Below are positions 1-7,400 of a stretch of 64,000 bases of DNA, in pieces (within the stretch, counting starts at the first letter, position 1; each line of letters starts with the position of its first letter). The stretch is from positions 2,047,501 through 2,111,500 of the forward strand of contig NZ_CP015986.1 of the NCBI RefSeq assembly GCF_001658005.1. Direction: 5' to 3'. The translations under genes were made by a program, and so were the position numbers. Source of the stretch: Sphingobium sp. EP60837. Its GTDB lineage: Bacteria > Pseudomonadota > Alphaproteobacteria > Sphingomonadales > Sphingomonadaceae. A model generated the notes under the pieces. That model made no database searches. It saw only the letters and a program-made list of their open reading frames with translations, and had not been told where the DNA came from.

Positions 1-411
1 GCCGATCCTTATGGTTTCGAGCATGAGGGATTTGGCGGTGTTCAGCACCTGCACATTGTTCTGGTACATGCGGGCGGTCTCGATCATGTCGACCAGCTCG
101 GCGCTGCTATCCACCGCCGCTTCCCAGACGTCGCCATTCTTGTCGGCGAGCGGATGGTTAGGGTCGTGGCGCTTGGTCGGTTTGGCGTCGGTGGTGAGGA
201 CATTGGCGACCTTCACCGTGGACACGCCGGGCTTGTCGGTGACCGACTGGAATACAGGCTTGATGGCGCGATAGGCTTCCGCCTCGCTGCCGGTGACATT
301 GCCAGCATTCGCCATGTTGGAGGCGGTGGCGTTGAGGCGCACCAGCTGCGCGCTCATGGCGCGGCCGGCGATATCGAAGACGTTCATGGGACCCGAGCCG
401 CTCATGCTCAT
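1..411 (-). CDS. flgC: Flagellar basal-body rod protein FlgC (3' end just outside window)
   Basis: Proximal rod subunit, exported through the flagellar type III apparatus and assembled in the periplasm. The frame opens with ATG at 411-409, sharing an ATGA overlap with the flgB stop, which implies translational coupling. The N-terminus reads MSMSGSGPMNVFDIAGRAM and is followed by the rod-family signature NATASNMANAGN. The C-terminal family motif is present as SLMLETIRIG at base 1. All 137 visible codons are intact, so only a residue or two plus the stop lie outside the window. It is co-transcribed with flgB from the sigma-54 element at 878-893. The remaining rod and hook genes presumably lie to the left. 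Confidence 0.96.
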   Translation of the reverse strand, partial: MSMSGSGPMNVFDIAGRAMSAQLVRLNATASNMANAGNVTGSEAEAYRAIKPVFQSVTDKPGVSTVKVANVLTTDAKPTKRHDPNHPLADKNGDVWEAAVDSSAELVDMIETARMYQNNVQVLNTAKSLMLETIRIG

Positions 412-776
412 TCTCCCTTCAGCGCGCGAGTGATGGTGTTGATACGGCCCTCCAGAAAGGAGAGGGTCGTGCGATATTTGACGGCGTTTTCAGCGAACAG
501 CGTCTGTTCGGTGCTGAGTTCGACGGTGTTGCCATCAAGGCTGGGCTGCAGCGGGACGCGATAGCCCATGCTGTCATCGACGGCTTTGGACACGTCCGCG
601 ATGGACCTGTTCTGTTGAGCCGAGGCTTCCTTGAGCGCGGACTCGAAGTCGATGTCCCGCGCCTTGTAGCCGGGGGTCGAGGCGTTCGCGATGTTGGACG
701 CGAGCAGGGACAGGCGCTGCGAGCGAAGTGCCAGCGCCTTCCCATGTATCCCGAACAATCCGTCTTCCAGCGACAT
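408..776 (-). CDS. flgB: Flagellar basal-body rod protein FlgB
   Basis: Most proximal rod subunit, exported by the flagellar secretion system. The 122-residue product begins MSLEDGLFGIHGKALALRSQ and carries the rod/hook family motif LLASNIANASTPGYKARDIDF at residues about 25-45; only length and this motif were used for the call. It ends LKGE with a TGA that overlaps the flgC start. It is first in a leftward operon, with a 5' leader of roughly 90 bases from the predicted sigma-54 start near 867. Length and order flgB-flgC are normal for the family. Confidence 0.96.
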   Translation of the reverse strand: MSLEDGLFGIHGKALALRSQRLSLLASNIANASTPGYKARDIDFESALKEASAQQNRSIADVSKAVDDSMGYRVPLQPSLDGNTVELSTEQTLFAENAVKYRTTLSFLEGRINTITRALKGE

Positions 777-807
777 TGTCTCTTTTCCGTCTTTTTGCCC
801 AAGGGCC

Positions 808-834
808 TAAAAGTTGCGGTTCAATCGCCGTTCT
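808..834 (+). promoter_or_regulatory. Sigma-28 (FliA) promoter for motAB
   Basis: TAAA at 808-811, exactly 15 bases, then GCCGTTCT at 827-834. This matches the FliA layout TAAA-N15-GCCGATAA at the -35 box and the GCCG core, and its -10 box is identical to the one upstream of fliD at 26940-26966. It points rightward to motA, leaving a leader of nearly 200 bases that runs over the oppositely directed flgB promoter. Confidence 0.7.
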
Positions 835-877
835 GATGCCTGAAGGCGTGAACCGCGGGTGATCCGAACGGGTATTC

Positions 878-893
878 GCAAGAGCCGTGCCAA
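878..893 (-). promoter_or_regulatory. Sigma-54 (-24/-12) promoter for flgBC
   Basis: On the minus strand the sequence is TTGGCACGGCTCTTGC, a full match to the RpoN consensus TTGGCACG-N4-TTGC, with the GG and GC doublets ten bases apart. The predicted transcription start is near 867, upstream of the flgB ATG at 776. Sigma-54 transcription needs an AAA+ activator; the gene at 12308-13552 is the obvious candidate. Confidence 0.85.
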
Positions 894-968
894 TTTGCGT
901 GGGTGACGCATCGGCAAAGGCAGGAATGGCGGAAAACCCCCGTGTTGCGTGAGCGGGACGGCATGGAC

Positions 969-1003
969 GGCAAGATTTTGCCGCCTGCTGGCAAGGCTTT
1001 GCC
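969..1003. promoter_or_regulatory. Twin palindromic operator-like sites upstream of motA and flgB
   Basis: Two perfect dyads of the form GGCAA-N4-TTGCC lie at 969-982 (spacer GATT) and 990-1003 (spacer GGCT), each followed by GCC. Their starts are 21 bases apart, two helical turns, so bound proteins would sit on the same face. They lie about 100-135 bases upstream of the flgB sigma-54 start, the usual enhancer distance, and just before motA. They resemble in layout the enhancer elements known for alphaproteobacterial flagellar activators, but which protein binds is inference. Confidence 0.55.
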
Positions 1004-1035
1004 GCCGCTCTTTTGGGTGAATGGGGGATTTGTTG

Positions 1036-1704
1036 ATGATCGCGATATTGGCGCAGCTATTTGATCCCCTTACCCTGGTCGTGATGATCGCGGGTGTGGG
1101 CGCAGTCGCGCTGTTCCAGAATGGCGTATCGGCTCTAGGAAGCGCGTTCGCCGCCCTGCCGCTGCTATTCCGTGCCGATCCGGACAGGGATCAGACCGCA
1201 GCGCGTGCAGCCATGCTGAAGATCGATCAGGTCGCGCAATTGCGCGGGCTTGCCTGCACGGACCGGGTGAAGACCGCCAACCCCTTCCTGGCGGAAGCGG
1301 CGCGGCGGCTTGCCAATAGCGAGCGGACCGAACAGTTCGAAAGCTGGGCGGCGCAGGCGCTGGCCGATCGCGCGCGGCGTCATGCAAGCGCGCGCAATGT
1401 CTGGCTGTCGGTCGCCGACGCTGCGCCCGCACTGGGCATGGCCGGGACCATCCTTGGCCTGATAGGCATGTTCGCGGCGATGGATGATCCGGCGGCATTG
1501 GGTCCGTCCATGGCGCTGGCGCTGCTGACGACGCTTTATGGCGTGGTCATCGCTAATCTGGTGGCGGCTCCCATCGCAGCGCGGCTCGCCGATCTGTCGG
1601 AGCGGGAACTCGCCTGGCAGAAGGAAGCCGCTGGGCGCATGCTGGCGATCGCTCGGCGGGAAAATGTGCCGATGCGCCGGGCGTCGATCCGCGAGGTCGC
1701 ATGA
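1036..1704 (+). CDS. motA: Flagellar stator protein MotA/PomA-like (MotA/TolQ/ExbB family)
   Basis: Inner-membrane stator subunit that, with MotB, forms the ion channel driving flagellar rotation. The chosen ATG at 1036 has a strong GGGGGA at 1023-1028; an in-frame ATG at 1021 lies upstream but has no comparable ribosome-binding site. The product of about 222 residues has an N-terminal membrane segment (LTLVVMIAGVGAVALF), a central cytoplasmic region rich in charged residues, and a C-terminal membrane pair with the family motif APALGMAGTILGLIGMFAAM and a later ALLTTLYGVVIANLVAAPIA. It overlaps motB by four bases. It is shorter than E. coli MotA (295 residues) and nearer the PomA length. Confidence 0.88.
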   Translation: MIAILAQLFDPLTLVVMIAGVGAVALFQNGVSALGSAFAALPLLFRADPDRDQTAARAAMLKIDQVAQLRGLACTDRVKTANPFLAEAARRLANSERTEQFESWAAQALADRARRHASARNVWLSVADAAPALGMAGTILGLIGMFAAMDDPAALGPSMALALLTTLYGVVIANLVAAPIAARLADLSERELAWQKEAAGRMLAIARRENVPMRRASIREVA

Positions 1705-2198
1705 TGACGGCCATCACATCCCAGGCCCGGCGCAATCGCTGGGCGGTCAGCTTCGCCGACCTGCTGATGCTGCTGCTCAGCTTTTTCATATTGTTGCAGG
1801 CGAGCGGGCAGAAGCGGGACGCGATGCTGGCGCAGGTGCGTCAGCAATTTGGCGGGCGCGCGATCGCCAAAGACATGGAATTGCACGCGGCGGAGCTGTT
1901 CCTGCCGGGCGAAGCGCTGCTGTCTGATGCGGGCAGGGTGCAGCTGGCGCGGGTGGTGGCGGGGTTGCGGCCGGGCAGGGATGTGCTGGACCTCACCAGT
2001 GAGGGGACCGATCCCGTGCGGGAGCGGTTCGACGAGTGGGACTTGGCGGCTGCGCGGCTGGGCGCGGTGGCGCGTGAGTTGAAGGGCCAGGGGTTAAGGG
2101 GCGATCGCTTGCGCATCCGCGGGCTCGACCAGATGGACGGCGCGAGCGGCAAGGGGCAGGTCATCCGCATCGGCCGCGCCGCCGCGCGCCCCCGTTAA
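1701..2198 (+). CDS. motB: Compact flagellar stator protein MotB-like
   Basis: Stator partner of MotA. The single membrane helix begins after a basic N-terminus and reads WAVSFADLLMLLLSFFILL; the Asp in SFAD matches the ion-carrying aspartate of MotB. The C-terminal part retains an OmpA-like peptidoglycan-binding core: TSEGTD near residue 94, then WDLAAARLGAVARELKGQG and the following arginine and glycine. At 165 residues it is about half the usual MotB length, with short linkers and almost no tail. The start overlaps the motA stop as ATGATGA. Function as a stator is supported by pairing with motA and by the sigma-28 promoter upstream. Confidence 0.85.
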   Translation: MMTAITSQARRNRWAVSFADLLMLLLSFFILLQASGQKRDAMLAQVRQQFGGRAIAKDMELHAAELFLPGEALLSDAGRVQLARVVAGLRPGRDVLDLTSEGTDPVRERFDEWDLAAARLGAVARELKGQGLRGDRLRIRGLDQMDGASGKGQVIRIGRAAARPR

Positions 2199-2248
2199 CG
2201 ACTTATTAGGCATGAAGCGGGCTTAATGGATGGCATGAATCTGTCCGT

Positions 2249-2809
2249 ATGCGGAGATCTGCCGTGAACAAGCTGCCCTTGATTGCCCTTATCCTGCTGT
2301 CAGCAGCGGGTGCCGAGCCTGTGCTGGCGCAGCAGAAGTTCGAGAATCTGGATCGCATCGACAGCCTGGTCGCCATGACCGTGGGCGCCAATATCGGCGA
2401 ACCGGGCGGGCCCGTGGCTCCGGTCGATCGGCGGTTGCGCCTAGCGGCTTGTCCGGGAACGCCGAGCATCGAAGGGCCGGTATTCGGCGCGGCGATCGTG
2501 AAGTGCGACGCAGTGGGCTGGCGCATTCGCGTGCCTTTGGCGGGCGGCGGCGCTTCTGCGGCGGCGCCGGCAGCGCGTTATGGCGCTGTGGCTCGGCCAG
2601 TCCAGCGCGACATGGTGGTAAAGCGGGGCGACCCGGTCCAACTGGTCGCGGGTAATGCGGACTTCAGCGTTTCGCGGATGATGGTCGCGGACGAGGATGG
2701 CGCGGTCGGCGACACGATCCGCGTGCGTGAAGACAAGAAAGCTGCGCCTGTTCTGGCTCAGGTTGTGGGAATGGGCACGGTCCGCATTCCGGGATTTAAT
2801 GATTTTTGA
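2249..2809 (+). CDS. flgA: Flagellar P-ring assembly chaperone FlgA
   Basis: Periplasmic chaperone for P-ring (FlgI) assembly. The 186-residue product starts with a signal peptide (KLPLIALILLSAAGAEPVLA, cleavage likely after LAQ). The C-terminal SAF-type region shows the FlgA pattern: RDMVVKRGDPVQLVAGN near residues 124-140 followed by FSVSRMMVADEDGAVGDTIRV. A GTG at 2264 is an alternative start that would still keep the signal peptide. It stands 50 bases after motB and its last bases overlap the sigma-28 promoter of flgM. Confidence 0.88.
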   Translation: MRRSAVNKLPLIALILLSAAGAEPVLAQQKFENLDRIDSLVAMTVGANIGEPGGPVAPVDRRLRLAACPGTPSIEGPVFGAAIVKCDAVGWRIRVPLAGGGASAAAPAARYGAVARPVQRDMVVKRGDPVQLVAGNADFSVSRMMVADEDGAVGDTIRVREDKKAAPVLAQVVGMGTVRIPGFNDF

Positions 2810-2822
2810 ACCCTGCCGTTAT
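2796..2822 (+). promoter_or_regulatory. Sigma-28 promoter for flgM
   Basis: TTAA at 2796-2799, 15 bases, then GCCGTTAT at 2815-2822. The -10 box is the same as the flagellin promoter's, the -35 differs from TAAA at one base. It sits across the end of flgA, about 30 bases before the flgM ATG. FliA control of flgM is common in flagellated bacteria. Confidence 0.6.
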
Positions 2823-2854
2823 AGGGTGAGCGGGACGAGTGAAGGATTTAAGCC

Positions 2855-3133
2855 ATGATCAAATCTGTCGGCCAGAGTATCAGCGCCGCCATTGAGGCTT
2901 CCCGCTTGCGGGAAAGCGGCAAGACGCGGACCTTTTCCGACAAGGGGTCGGCTGGCGTTTCGACGTCTGGAGCATCGGCGAGCCCCGCTGCACGCATGGC
3001 GGCCGAAGGCGCGCCGGTCGATATGGACCGGGTCGCTGCGATCAAGGCAGCCATCGCATCAGGCAATTATCCGGTCGATCCGGCCGCGATTGCCGACAAG
3101 ATGCTCGCGCTCGACCTGCCGGTTAACGGATAA
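2855..3133 (+). CDS. flgM: Anti-sigma-28 factor FlgM
   Basis: Binds FliA and holds it inactive until the hook is finished, when FlgM is exported. The 92-residue protein begins MIKSVGQSISAAIEASRLRE. Its C-terminal half carries the family's sigma-binding helices: VDMDRVAAIKAAIASGNYPV followed by DPAAIADKMLALDLPV. A GAAGGA ribosome-binding site precedes the ATG. It lies directly upstream of a small FlgN-like gene, as flgM-flgN pairs do elsewhere, and downstream of its own apparent FliA promoter, giving autoregulation. FliA itself is encoded at 6574-7305. Confidence 0.9.
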   Translation: MIKSVGQSISAAIEASRLRESGKTRTFSDKGSAGVSTSGASASPAARMAAEGAPVDMDRVAAIKAAIASGNYPVDPAAIADKMLALDLPVNG

Positions 3134-3141
3134 CTTTTCCT

Positions 3142-3450
3142 ATGTCGCTCGGGCTTGCAGCGCTGGATGATCTCTTCTCGGCCTTCGAGGAGCTGCGCGT
3201 TGCGCTTGACGGCACCGATGTGGAGGCCATCGACGCCGCCGCTGCCCATGTGAGCAGCAGCGCCGCAGCCGTGCGCGCGATCGGCGCCTGGCGTGCCGAC
3301 GAGGCCATTCGCGACCGAGTGACCGCGCTGCTGCCGCTGATTGAAGCGGCGCGGGTGCGAATCAATCTGTTGACCGATCATGCGGGGCAGCGCTTGTCGT
3401 TGCTCGCGGCGCATGGATCGACCCAGGCGCCTTTGGTTTACGGGCGCTAG
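3142..3450 (+). CDS. Small helical protein, probable FlgN-type export chaperone
   Basis: The 102-residue product is predicted to be almost all alpha-helix (LGLAALDDLFSAFEELRVAL at the start, then EAARVRINLLTDHAGQRLSL near the end). Sequence identity to known FlgN cannot be claimed from reading alone. Position is the main argument: it follows flgM by nine bases, has FlgN's size, and is the last gene before a terminator at 3484-3508. FlgN chaperones the hook-filament junction proteins FlgK and FlgL, which are not in this window. Confidence in the ORF is high, in the name moderate. Confidence 0.6.
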   Translation: MSLGLAALDDLFSAFEELRVALDGTDVEAIDAAAAHVSSSAAAVRAIGAWRADEAIRDRVTALLPLIEAARVRINLLTDHAGQRLSLLAAHGSTQAPLVYGR

Positions 3451-3483
3451 AGCGCGAATAAATTCGATGGCTGTGTGTGAGAA

Positions 3484-3508
3484 GGGCGCCGCGAGGCGCC
3501 TTTTTTCT
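3484..3508 (+). terminator. Rho-independent terminator after flgM/flgN-like
   Basis: GGCGCC at 3485-3490, a GCGA loop, GGCGCC at 3495-3500, then six T residues and CTTT. It closes the motA-flgN-like stretch and separates it from the sigma-54 promoter of the next operon. Confidence 0.85.
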
Positions 3509-3558
3509 TTCATGCTGAACGCGCCATCAACATTTATGGAGCTCGCGTTAACCAAATC

Positions 3559-3575
3559 TTGGCATAAGCCTTGCT
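3559..3575 (+). promoter_or_regulatory. Sigma-54 promoter for the transglycosylase-flhA-fliA operon
   Basis: TTGGCATAAGCCTTGCT: GG and GC doublets ten bases apart, differing from the RpoN consensus only at two less conserved positions. The predicted start is near 3586, which lies downstream of the ATG at 3579 and so excludes that codon as the start of the first gene. It would place flhA and fliA under the flagellar sigma-54 activator. Confidence 0.8.
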
Positions 3576-3608
3576 CTAATGCTCCCCGGTACCAACGGGG
3601 ATTTTTCT

Positions 3609-4430
3609 TTGTCGGCTTTTGCAGACATATCAGCGACAGGCGCATCGGCCGGCAACCGCGTGACCAACGCGATCGCCATGGCGAGCCGCAGGACGGGCGT
3701 GGATTTCGCCTATCTGCTCGGCCAGGCCAAGATCGAGAGCAGCCTCAATCCCACGGCGCGCGCGACGACCTCGTCCGCGACGGGCCTCTATCAATTCGTC
3801 GATCAAAGCTGGCTTGCCGTCATCGACAAGCATGGCAGCGAATATGGCCTTGGCTGGGCGGCAGAGTCGATTAGCCGGGGCAGCAACGGCCGCTATTATG
3901 TCGCCGATCCCGAGCTGCGGCAGCAGATACTCGACCTGCGCAAGCATCCTGAGACCGCCTCCGTCATGGCCGCCCAGCATGCGGCCGACAACAAGGCTTA
4001 TCTGGAACAGCGCCTGGGCCGCGAGGCCGAGCCGGTCGATCTGTATCTCGCGCATTTCCTGGGCGTCGGCGGGGCGAGTAAGTTCCTGTCCGTCCATGAT
4101 CGCGCCCCTGACGCGACGGCGGCTTCGATGTTTCCGGCGGCGGCGCGGGCCAACCGCTCGATTTTCTACGACCGTTCGGGAAGCCCGCGCAGCTTCGCGG
4201 AAATCCGCGATCGCTTTGCCGCCAAGCTCCAGCGCGGCGTCGATTCGCTTGATACCGGCCCCATCCAATATGCCGCCGCCTCGCTGTCGGAAGGCGCAAA
4301 GACGGTGCAGCCCGCCGACTATGTGCGGATCGAAACCCAGCGCCTTGCGACCGCCGCCGACGTCTCCGTCCGGCCAGACCCGCAGACCGCGCGCCTCGCC
4401 TATCTCATGCTCGCCACCCTCGGAAGGTAA
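3609..4430 (+). CDS. Flagellar-locus lytic transglycosylase (SLT family)
   Basis: Probably opens peptidoglycan to let the rod pass. The catalytic-domain motif is visible near the N-terminus: LLGQAKIESSLNPTA, where the Glu of IESS is the likely catalytic acid, followed by SATGLYQFVDQSWL, the usual GLxQ(F) element. I place the start at TTG 3609, eight bases after GGGG at 3597-3600, because the ATG at 3579 precedes the predicted transcription start; the product is then about 273 residues. No clear signal peptide follows this start, so export may be through the flagellar apparatus (inference). The C-terminal third is of unknown function. It is nine bases upstream of flhA. Confidence 0.82.
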   Translation: MSAFADISATGASAGNRVTNAIAMASRRTGVDFAYLLGQAKIESSLNPTARATTSSATGLYQFVDQSWLAVIDKHGSEYGLGWAAESISRGSNGRYYVADPELRQQILDLRKHPETASVMAAQHAADNKAYLEQRLGREAEPVDLYLAHFLGVGGASKFLSVHDRAPDATAASMFPAAARANRSIFYDRSGSPRSFAEIRDRFAAKLQRGVDSLDTGPIQYAAASLSEGAKTVQPADYVRIETQRLATAADVSVRPDPQTARLAYLMLATLGR

Positions 4431-4439
4431 CGGCCCGAT

Positions 4440-6560
4440 ATGACTCCCGCCCAAGTCAAAGCGAAGATCTGGACGAACGCCGCCAAGGGGGCGGTGCTGC
4501 CCATCGCGACGCTGATGGTCGTGCTGTTCATGATGGTGCCGGTGCCCGCGTTCATGCTGGACGTCGGGTTCATCACCAATATCATGATTTCGCTCGCGGT
4601 GCTGATGGTGGCGCTCAATGCCGCCAAGCCGCTCGACTTCTCCAGCTTCCCGACGGTGCTGCTGTTCGCGACCCTGCTGCGGCTGGCGCTAAACGTCGCC
4701 TCGACCCGTGTCGTGTTGGTGCAGGGGCATGAGGGCTCCGATGCGGCGGGGCATGTCATCGAAGCGTTCGGCCATTTCCTGATCGGCGGCGACTATGTCG
4801 TCGGCATCTTTGTCTTCGCGATCCTGATGATCATCAACCTGGTGGTCATCACCAAGGGCGCGGGCCGCGTGTCGGAAGTCAGCGCGCGCTTCACCCTGGA
4901 CGCCTTGCCCGGCAAGCAGATGGCGATCGACGCTGATCTCAACGCTGGCCTGATGACGCCGGAAGAAGCCAAGATTCGCCGCCGCGAAGTCGCGACCGAG
5001 GCGGATTTCTACGGATCGATGGACGGCGCCAGCAAGTTCGTGAAGGGCGATGCGGTCGCGGGCATCCTGATCCTGGCGATCAACATCGTCGGCGGCATCA
5101 TCCTGGGCGTGGTCAGCCACGGCCTGGCGATCGGTGAGGCCGCGCAAACCTATATCGTTCTGGCGATCGGTGACGCTCTGGTGGCGCAGGTTCCGGCGCT
5201 GCTGCTCTCGATCGCGGCGGCTGCTATCGTGACCCGCGTCGGCAGCGAGGACGATCTGGGCAACCAGATCACCAATCAGTTCGGATCGGGCCGCGCCTGG
5301 GTTCCGGTCGCCGCAATCCTCGGCTTCCTCGGCATCCTGCCGGGCATGCCGCACTTCATCATCCTGACGGCGGCGGCCGTGGCCGGTGCGATCGCCTGGC
5401 ATTTGCGCAAGACAGCGAAGGCCAAGGCCGCCGAACCGGCCCCAATGCCCGAACCCGCCAATCCCGCGGTCATCGAATGGAATGATGTGTCGGACGGCGC
5501 GATCCTGGGACTGGAGATCGGCTATGGTCTCATCAGCCTGGTCGATGAGCGCAAGGGTGCGCCGCTGATGGCCCGCATCACCGGCATTCGTCGCCAGCTT
5601 TCGAAGGAATTGGGCTTCGTCGTGCCGATGGTCCGCGTGAAGGACAATCTGGCGCTCGAACCCAATCAGTATCGCATCACCATCGCCGGCGTCGTCGTCG
5701 GCGAGGACGAGATTTATCCCGAAGACCTGCTGGCGCTCGACAGTGGCGCGCTGGAAGGGGTCGTGTCCGGTCGCGAGGCCAAGGACCCGACGTTTGGCCT
5801 CGACGCCGTCTGGATTTCGCCTGCCAAGCGCAGCGAGGCGGTGGTCGCGGGTTATACGGTGGTCGATCCGCCGACGGTGGTCGCGACGCACCTCAACCAG
5901 TTGATCGCCATGAACGCCAGCGAGATGTTCGGCCTGGACGAAGCGCGCAAGCTGCTCGACAACCTCAAGGACGCCGCGCCGCAACTGGTCGATGGCCTGA
6001 CGCCCGGCACGCTCAGCCTGACGCAGATTTCCGCCCTCTGCCGTGCGCTGCTGTCTGAAGGGATCGCGCTCAAGGACTTCCGCCGCATCTGCGAGGCGAT
6101 GGTCGATGCCGCGCGGCCCGACATGAGCCATGAACAACTGGTCGAAGCCGTTCGCCAGCGGATCGGCGCTCTGATCATCCAGGGTCTTGTGCCGGTCAAG
6201 ATGCCGCTGCCGGTCATCACGCTGGATGGCGACCTGGAGGCGCTGCTCGCCCAGGCCATGCGGGTGGCAGGCGACGCCAAGCATCCGATCGAACCCGCGC
6301 TCGCCAACCGGATCATCGAATCGGTGGTGCAGGCTGCGCGGCCGATCATGGGGCAGGCGCGCAACTTCGCCATCGTTACCTCGCCAGTGGCGCGCCGTGC
6401 GCTCGCCCGCCTGTTCAAGCCGCACCTGCCGGAAACGCCGGTACTCTCCTTCCTGGAAATCCCCGATGGCAAGGGCGTGGAAGTCGTCGCCGTGGTCGGT
6501 GGCGAGCAGCGGCCCGCGCCCCGCCACGATCCGCTTCCCACTCGCGAACGCGTCGCCTGA
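4440..6560 (+). CDS. flhA: Flagellar type III export gate protein FlhA
   Basis: Core of the flagellar export gate in the inner membrane. The 706-residue product has an N-terminal block of about eight membrane helices (from PIATLMVVLFMMVPVPAFML to about residue 320) with the FHIPEP-family signature VLLFATLLRLALNVASTRVV. A charged cytoplasmic loop follows the fourth helix (DALPGKQMAIDADLNAG). The cytoplasmic C-terminal domain runs from about residue 345 to the end and includes VRDNLALEPNQYRI-type sequence. Length and layout are normal for the family. It sits between the transglycosylase and fliA in one operon. Confidence 0.97.
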   Translation: MTPAQVKAKIWTNAAKGAVLPIATLMVVLFMMVPVPAFMLDVGFITNIMISLAVLMVALNAAKPLDFSSFPTVLLFATLLRLALNVASTRVVLVQGHEGSDAAGHVIEAFGHFLIGGDYVVGIFVFAILMIINLVVITKGAGRVSEVSARFTLDALPGKQMAIDADLNAGLMTPEEAKIRRREVATEADFYGSMDGASKFVKGDAVAGILILAINIVGGIILGVVSHGLAIGEAAQTYIVLAIGDALVAQVPALLLSIAAAAIVTRVGSEDDLGNQITNQFGSGRAWVPVAAILGFLGILPGMPHFIILTAAAVAGAIAWHLRKTAKAKAAEPAPMPEPANPAVIEWNDVSDGAILGLEIGYGLISLVDERKGAPLMARITGIRRQLSKELGFVVPMVRVKDNLALEPNQYRITIAGVVVGEDEIYPEDLLALDSGALEGVVSGREAKDPTFGLDAVWISPAKRSEAVVAGYTVVDPPTVVATHLNQLIAMNASEMFGLDEARKLLDNLKDAAPQLVDGLTPGTLSLTQISALCRALLSEGIALKDFRRICEAMVDAARPDMSHEQLVEAVRQRIGALIIQGLVPVKMPLPVITLDGDLEALLAQAMRVAGDAKHPIEPALANRIIESVVQAARPIMGQARNFAIVTSPVARRALARLFKPHLPETPVLSFLEIPDGKGVEVVAVVGGEQRPAPRHDPLPTRERVA

Positions 6561-6573
6561 GGATAACTGACCC

Positions 6574-7305
6574 ATGTTCATGAAGAAGGTCGTCGCCGGT
6601 TCCGATGCCAATACTTACGGCCGGTCGAACAACAGTCCCGAACAACTGGCGCGGCGCTACATGCCGCTGGTGCGCAAGATCGCCTGGCATGTCCATGGTC
6701 GGGTGTCGAGCGCCGTGGAGGTTGAGGACCTGCTGCAGATCGGGATGGTCGCGCTGGTCGAGGCGGCCAATGCTTTTGAAGATCGCGGCCTTGGCTTTGC
6801 CTCCTACGCGCAACTGCGCGTGCGCGGCGCGATGATCGATCATTTGCGCCGAGGTGCGACACTGGCCCGGTCAGCCATGGCGAACCGCAAGCAACTGGCG
6901 GCGGTGCGGAGCAGGCTGGAGCAGCAGCTCCGCCGCGCCCCGCTGGAAGCAGAGATGGCGGTCGAGATGGAGATGGACGCCGCGACCTACCGCGACTTGG
7001 CGGACGGTTGCGAGATGGTCCAGCACACGAGCATGGATGAGGTCTATTCCGACCAGTCCATGTGGTTCGCCGATGTCGAGGATAGAGCGGACGATGTGAT
7101 GGAGCGGGAGTCGCTTAAAGCCGCACTCGCCAAATGCATTGGAGAGTTGCCGCAGCGCGAGGCGCTGGTGTTGCAGCTCTATTTCGTCGAGGAACTCAAT
7201 CTGGAGGAAATCGGGCAGGCGCTGGACATCGGCGCCGCGCGGGTGTGCCAGATCAAGAAGGCGGCGCTCGACAAGCTGCGCGAGAAGCTGCGGGAGTGGG
7301 ATTGA
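6574..7305 (+). CDS. fliA: Flagellar sigma factor FliA (sigma-28)
   Basis: Directs RNA polymerase to late flagellar genes. Region 2 reads LARRYMPLVRKIAWHVHGRV, then VEDLLQIGMVALVEAANAFE and FASYAQLRVRGAMIDHLRR. Region 4 closes the protein with LNLEEIGQALDIGAARVCQI and an adjacent basic helix. The 243-residue length is typical. GAGGA lies ten bases before the ATG at 6574; a second ATG at 6580 is possible. Being in the sigma-54-driven flhA operon puts it in the middle tier, with FlgM as antagonist. Likely targets are the five TAAA-N15-GCCGTT promoters in this window. Confidence 0.96.
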   Translation: MFMKKVVAGSDANTYGRSNNSPEQLARRYMPLVRKIAWHVHGRVSSAVEVEDLLQIGMVALVEAANAFEDRGLGFASYAQLRVRGAMIDHLRRGATLARSAMANRKQLAAVRSRLEQQLRRAPLEAEMAVEMEMDAATYRDLADGCEMVQHTSMDEVYSDQSMWFADVEDRADDVMERESLKAALAKCIGELPQREALVLQLYFVEELNLEEIGQALDIGAARVCQIKKAALDKLREKLREWD

Positions 7306-7310
7306 CCCCG

Positions 7311-7378
7311 TCCGTTCGTGTCCAGCGCAGTCGAGACACGCTATGTGCGGCTTCTCGACTTCGCTCGAAGCGAACGGA
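7311..7378. repeat. REP-like inverted repeat after fliA
   Basis: Arms of about 26 bases (7311-7336 and 7353-7378) begin TCCGTTCG and end CGAACGGA, with four mismatches between arms. It belongs to the CGTTCG...GTCGA(G/A) repeat family seen in at least six other places here. The hairpin may serve as the fliA operon terminator. Confidence 0.7.
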
Positions 7379-7400
7379 AGAGCAGTTTGTCACAATCTCG

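Noticed and set aside
969..1003. Reading the GGCAAG...TTTGCC elements as sigma-54 promoters for motA
   Set aside because: The GG-to-GC distance is nine bases, not ten, and both are better explained as symmetric dyads. A clear sigma-28 promoter lies upstream.
4689..6611. 640-codon open frame on the minus strand opposite flhA
   Set aside because: It mirrors the codon pattern of flhA in GC-rich DNA, has no family motif and no ribosome-binding site. flhA on the plus strand is unambiguous. The same holds for 13905-15680 opposite fliF and 15568-16989 opposite fliG.
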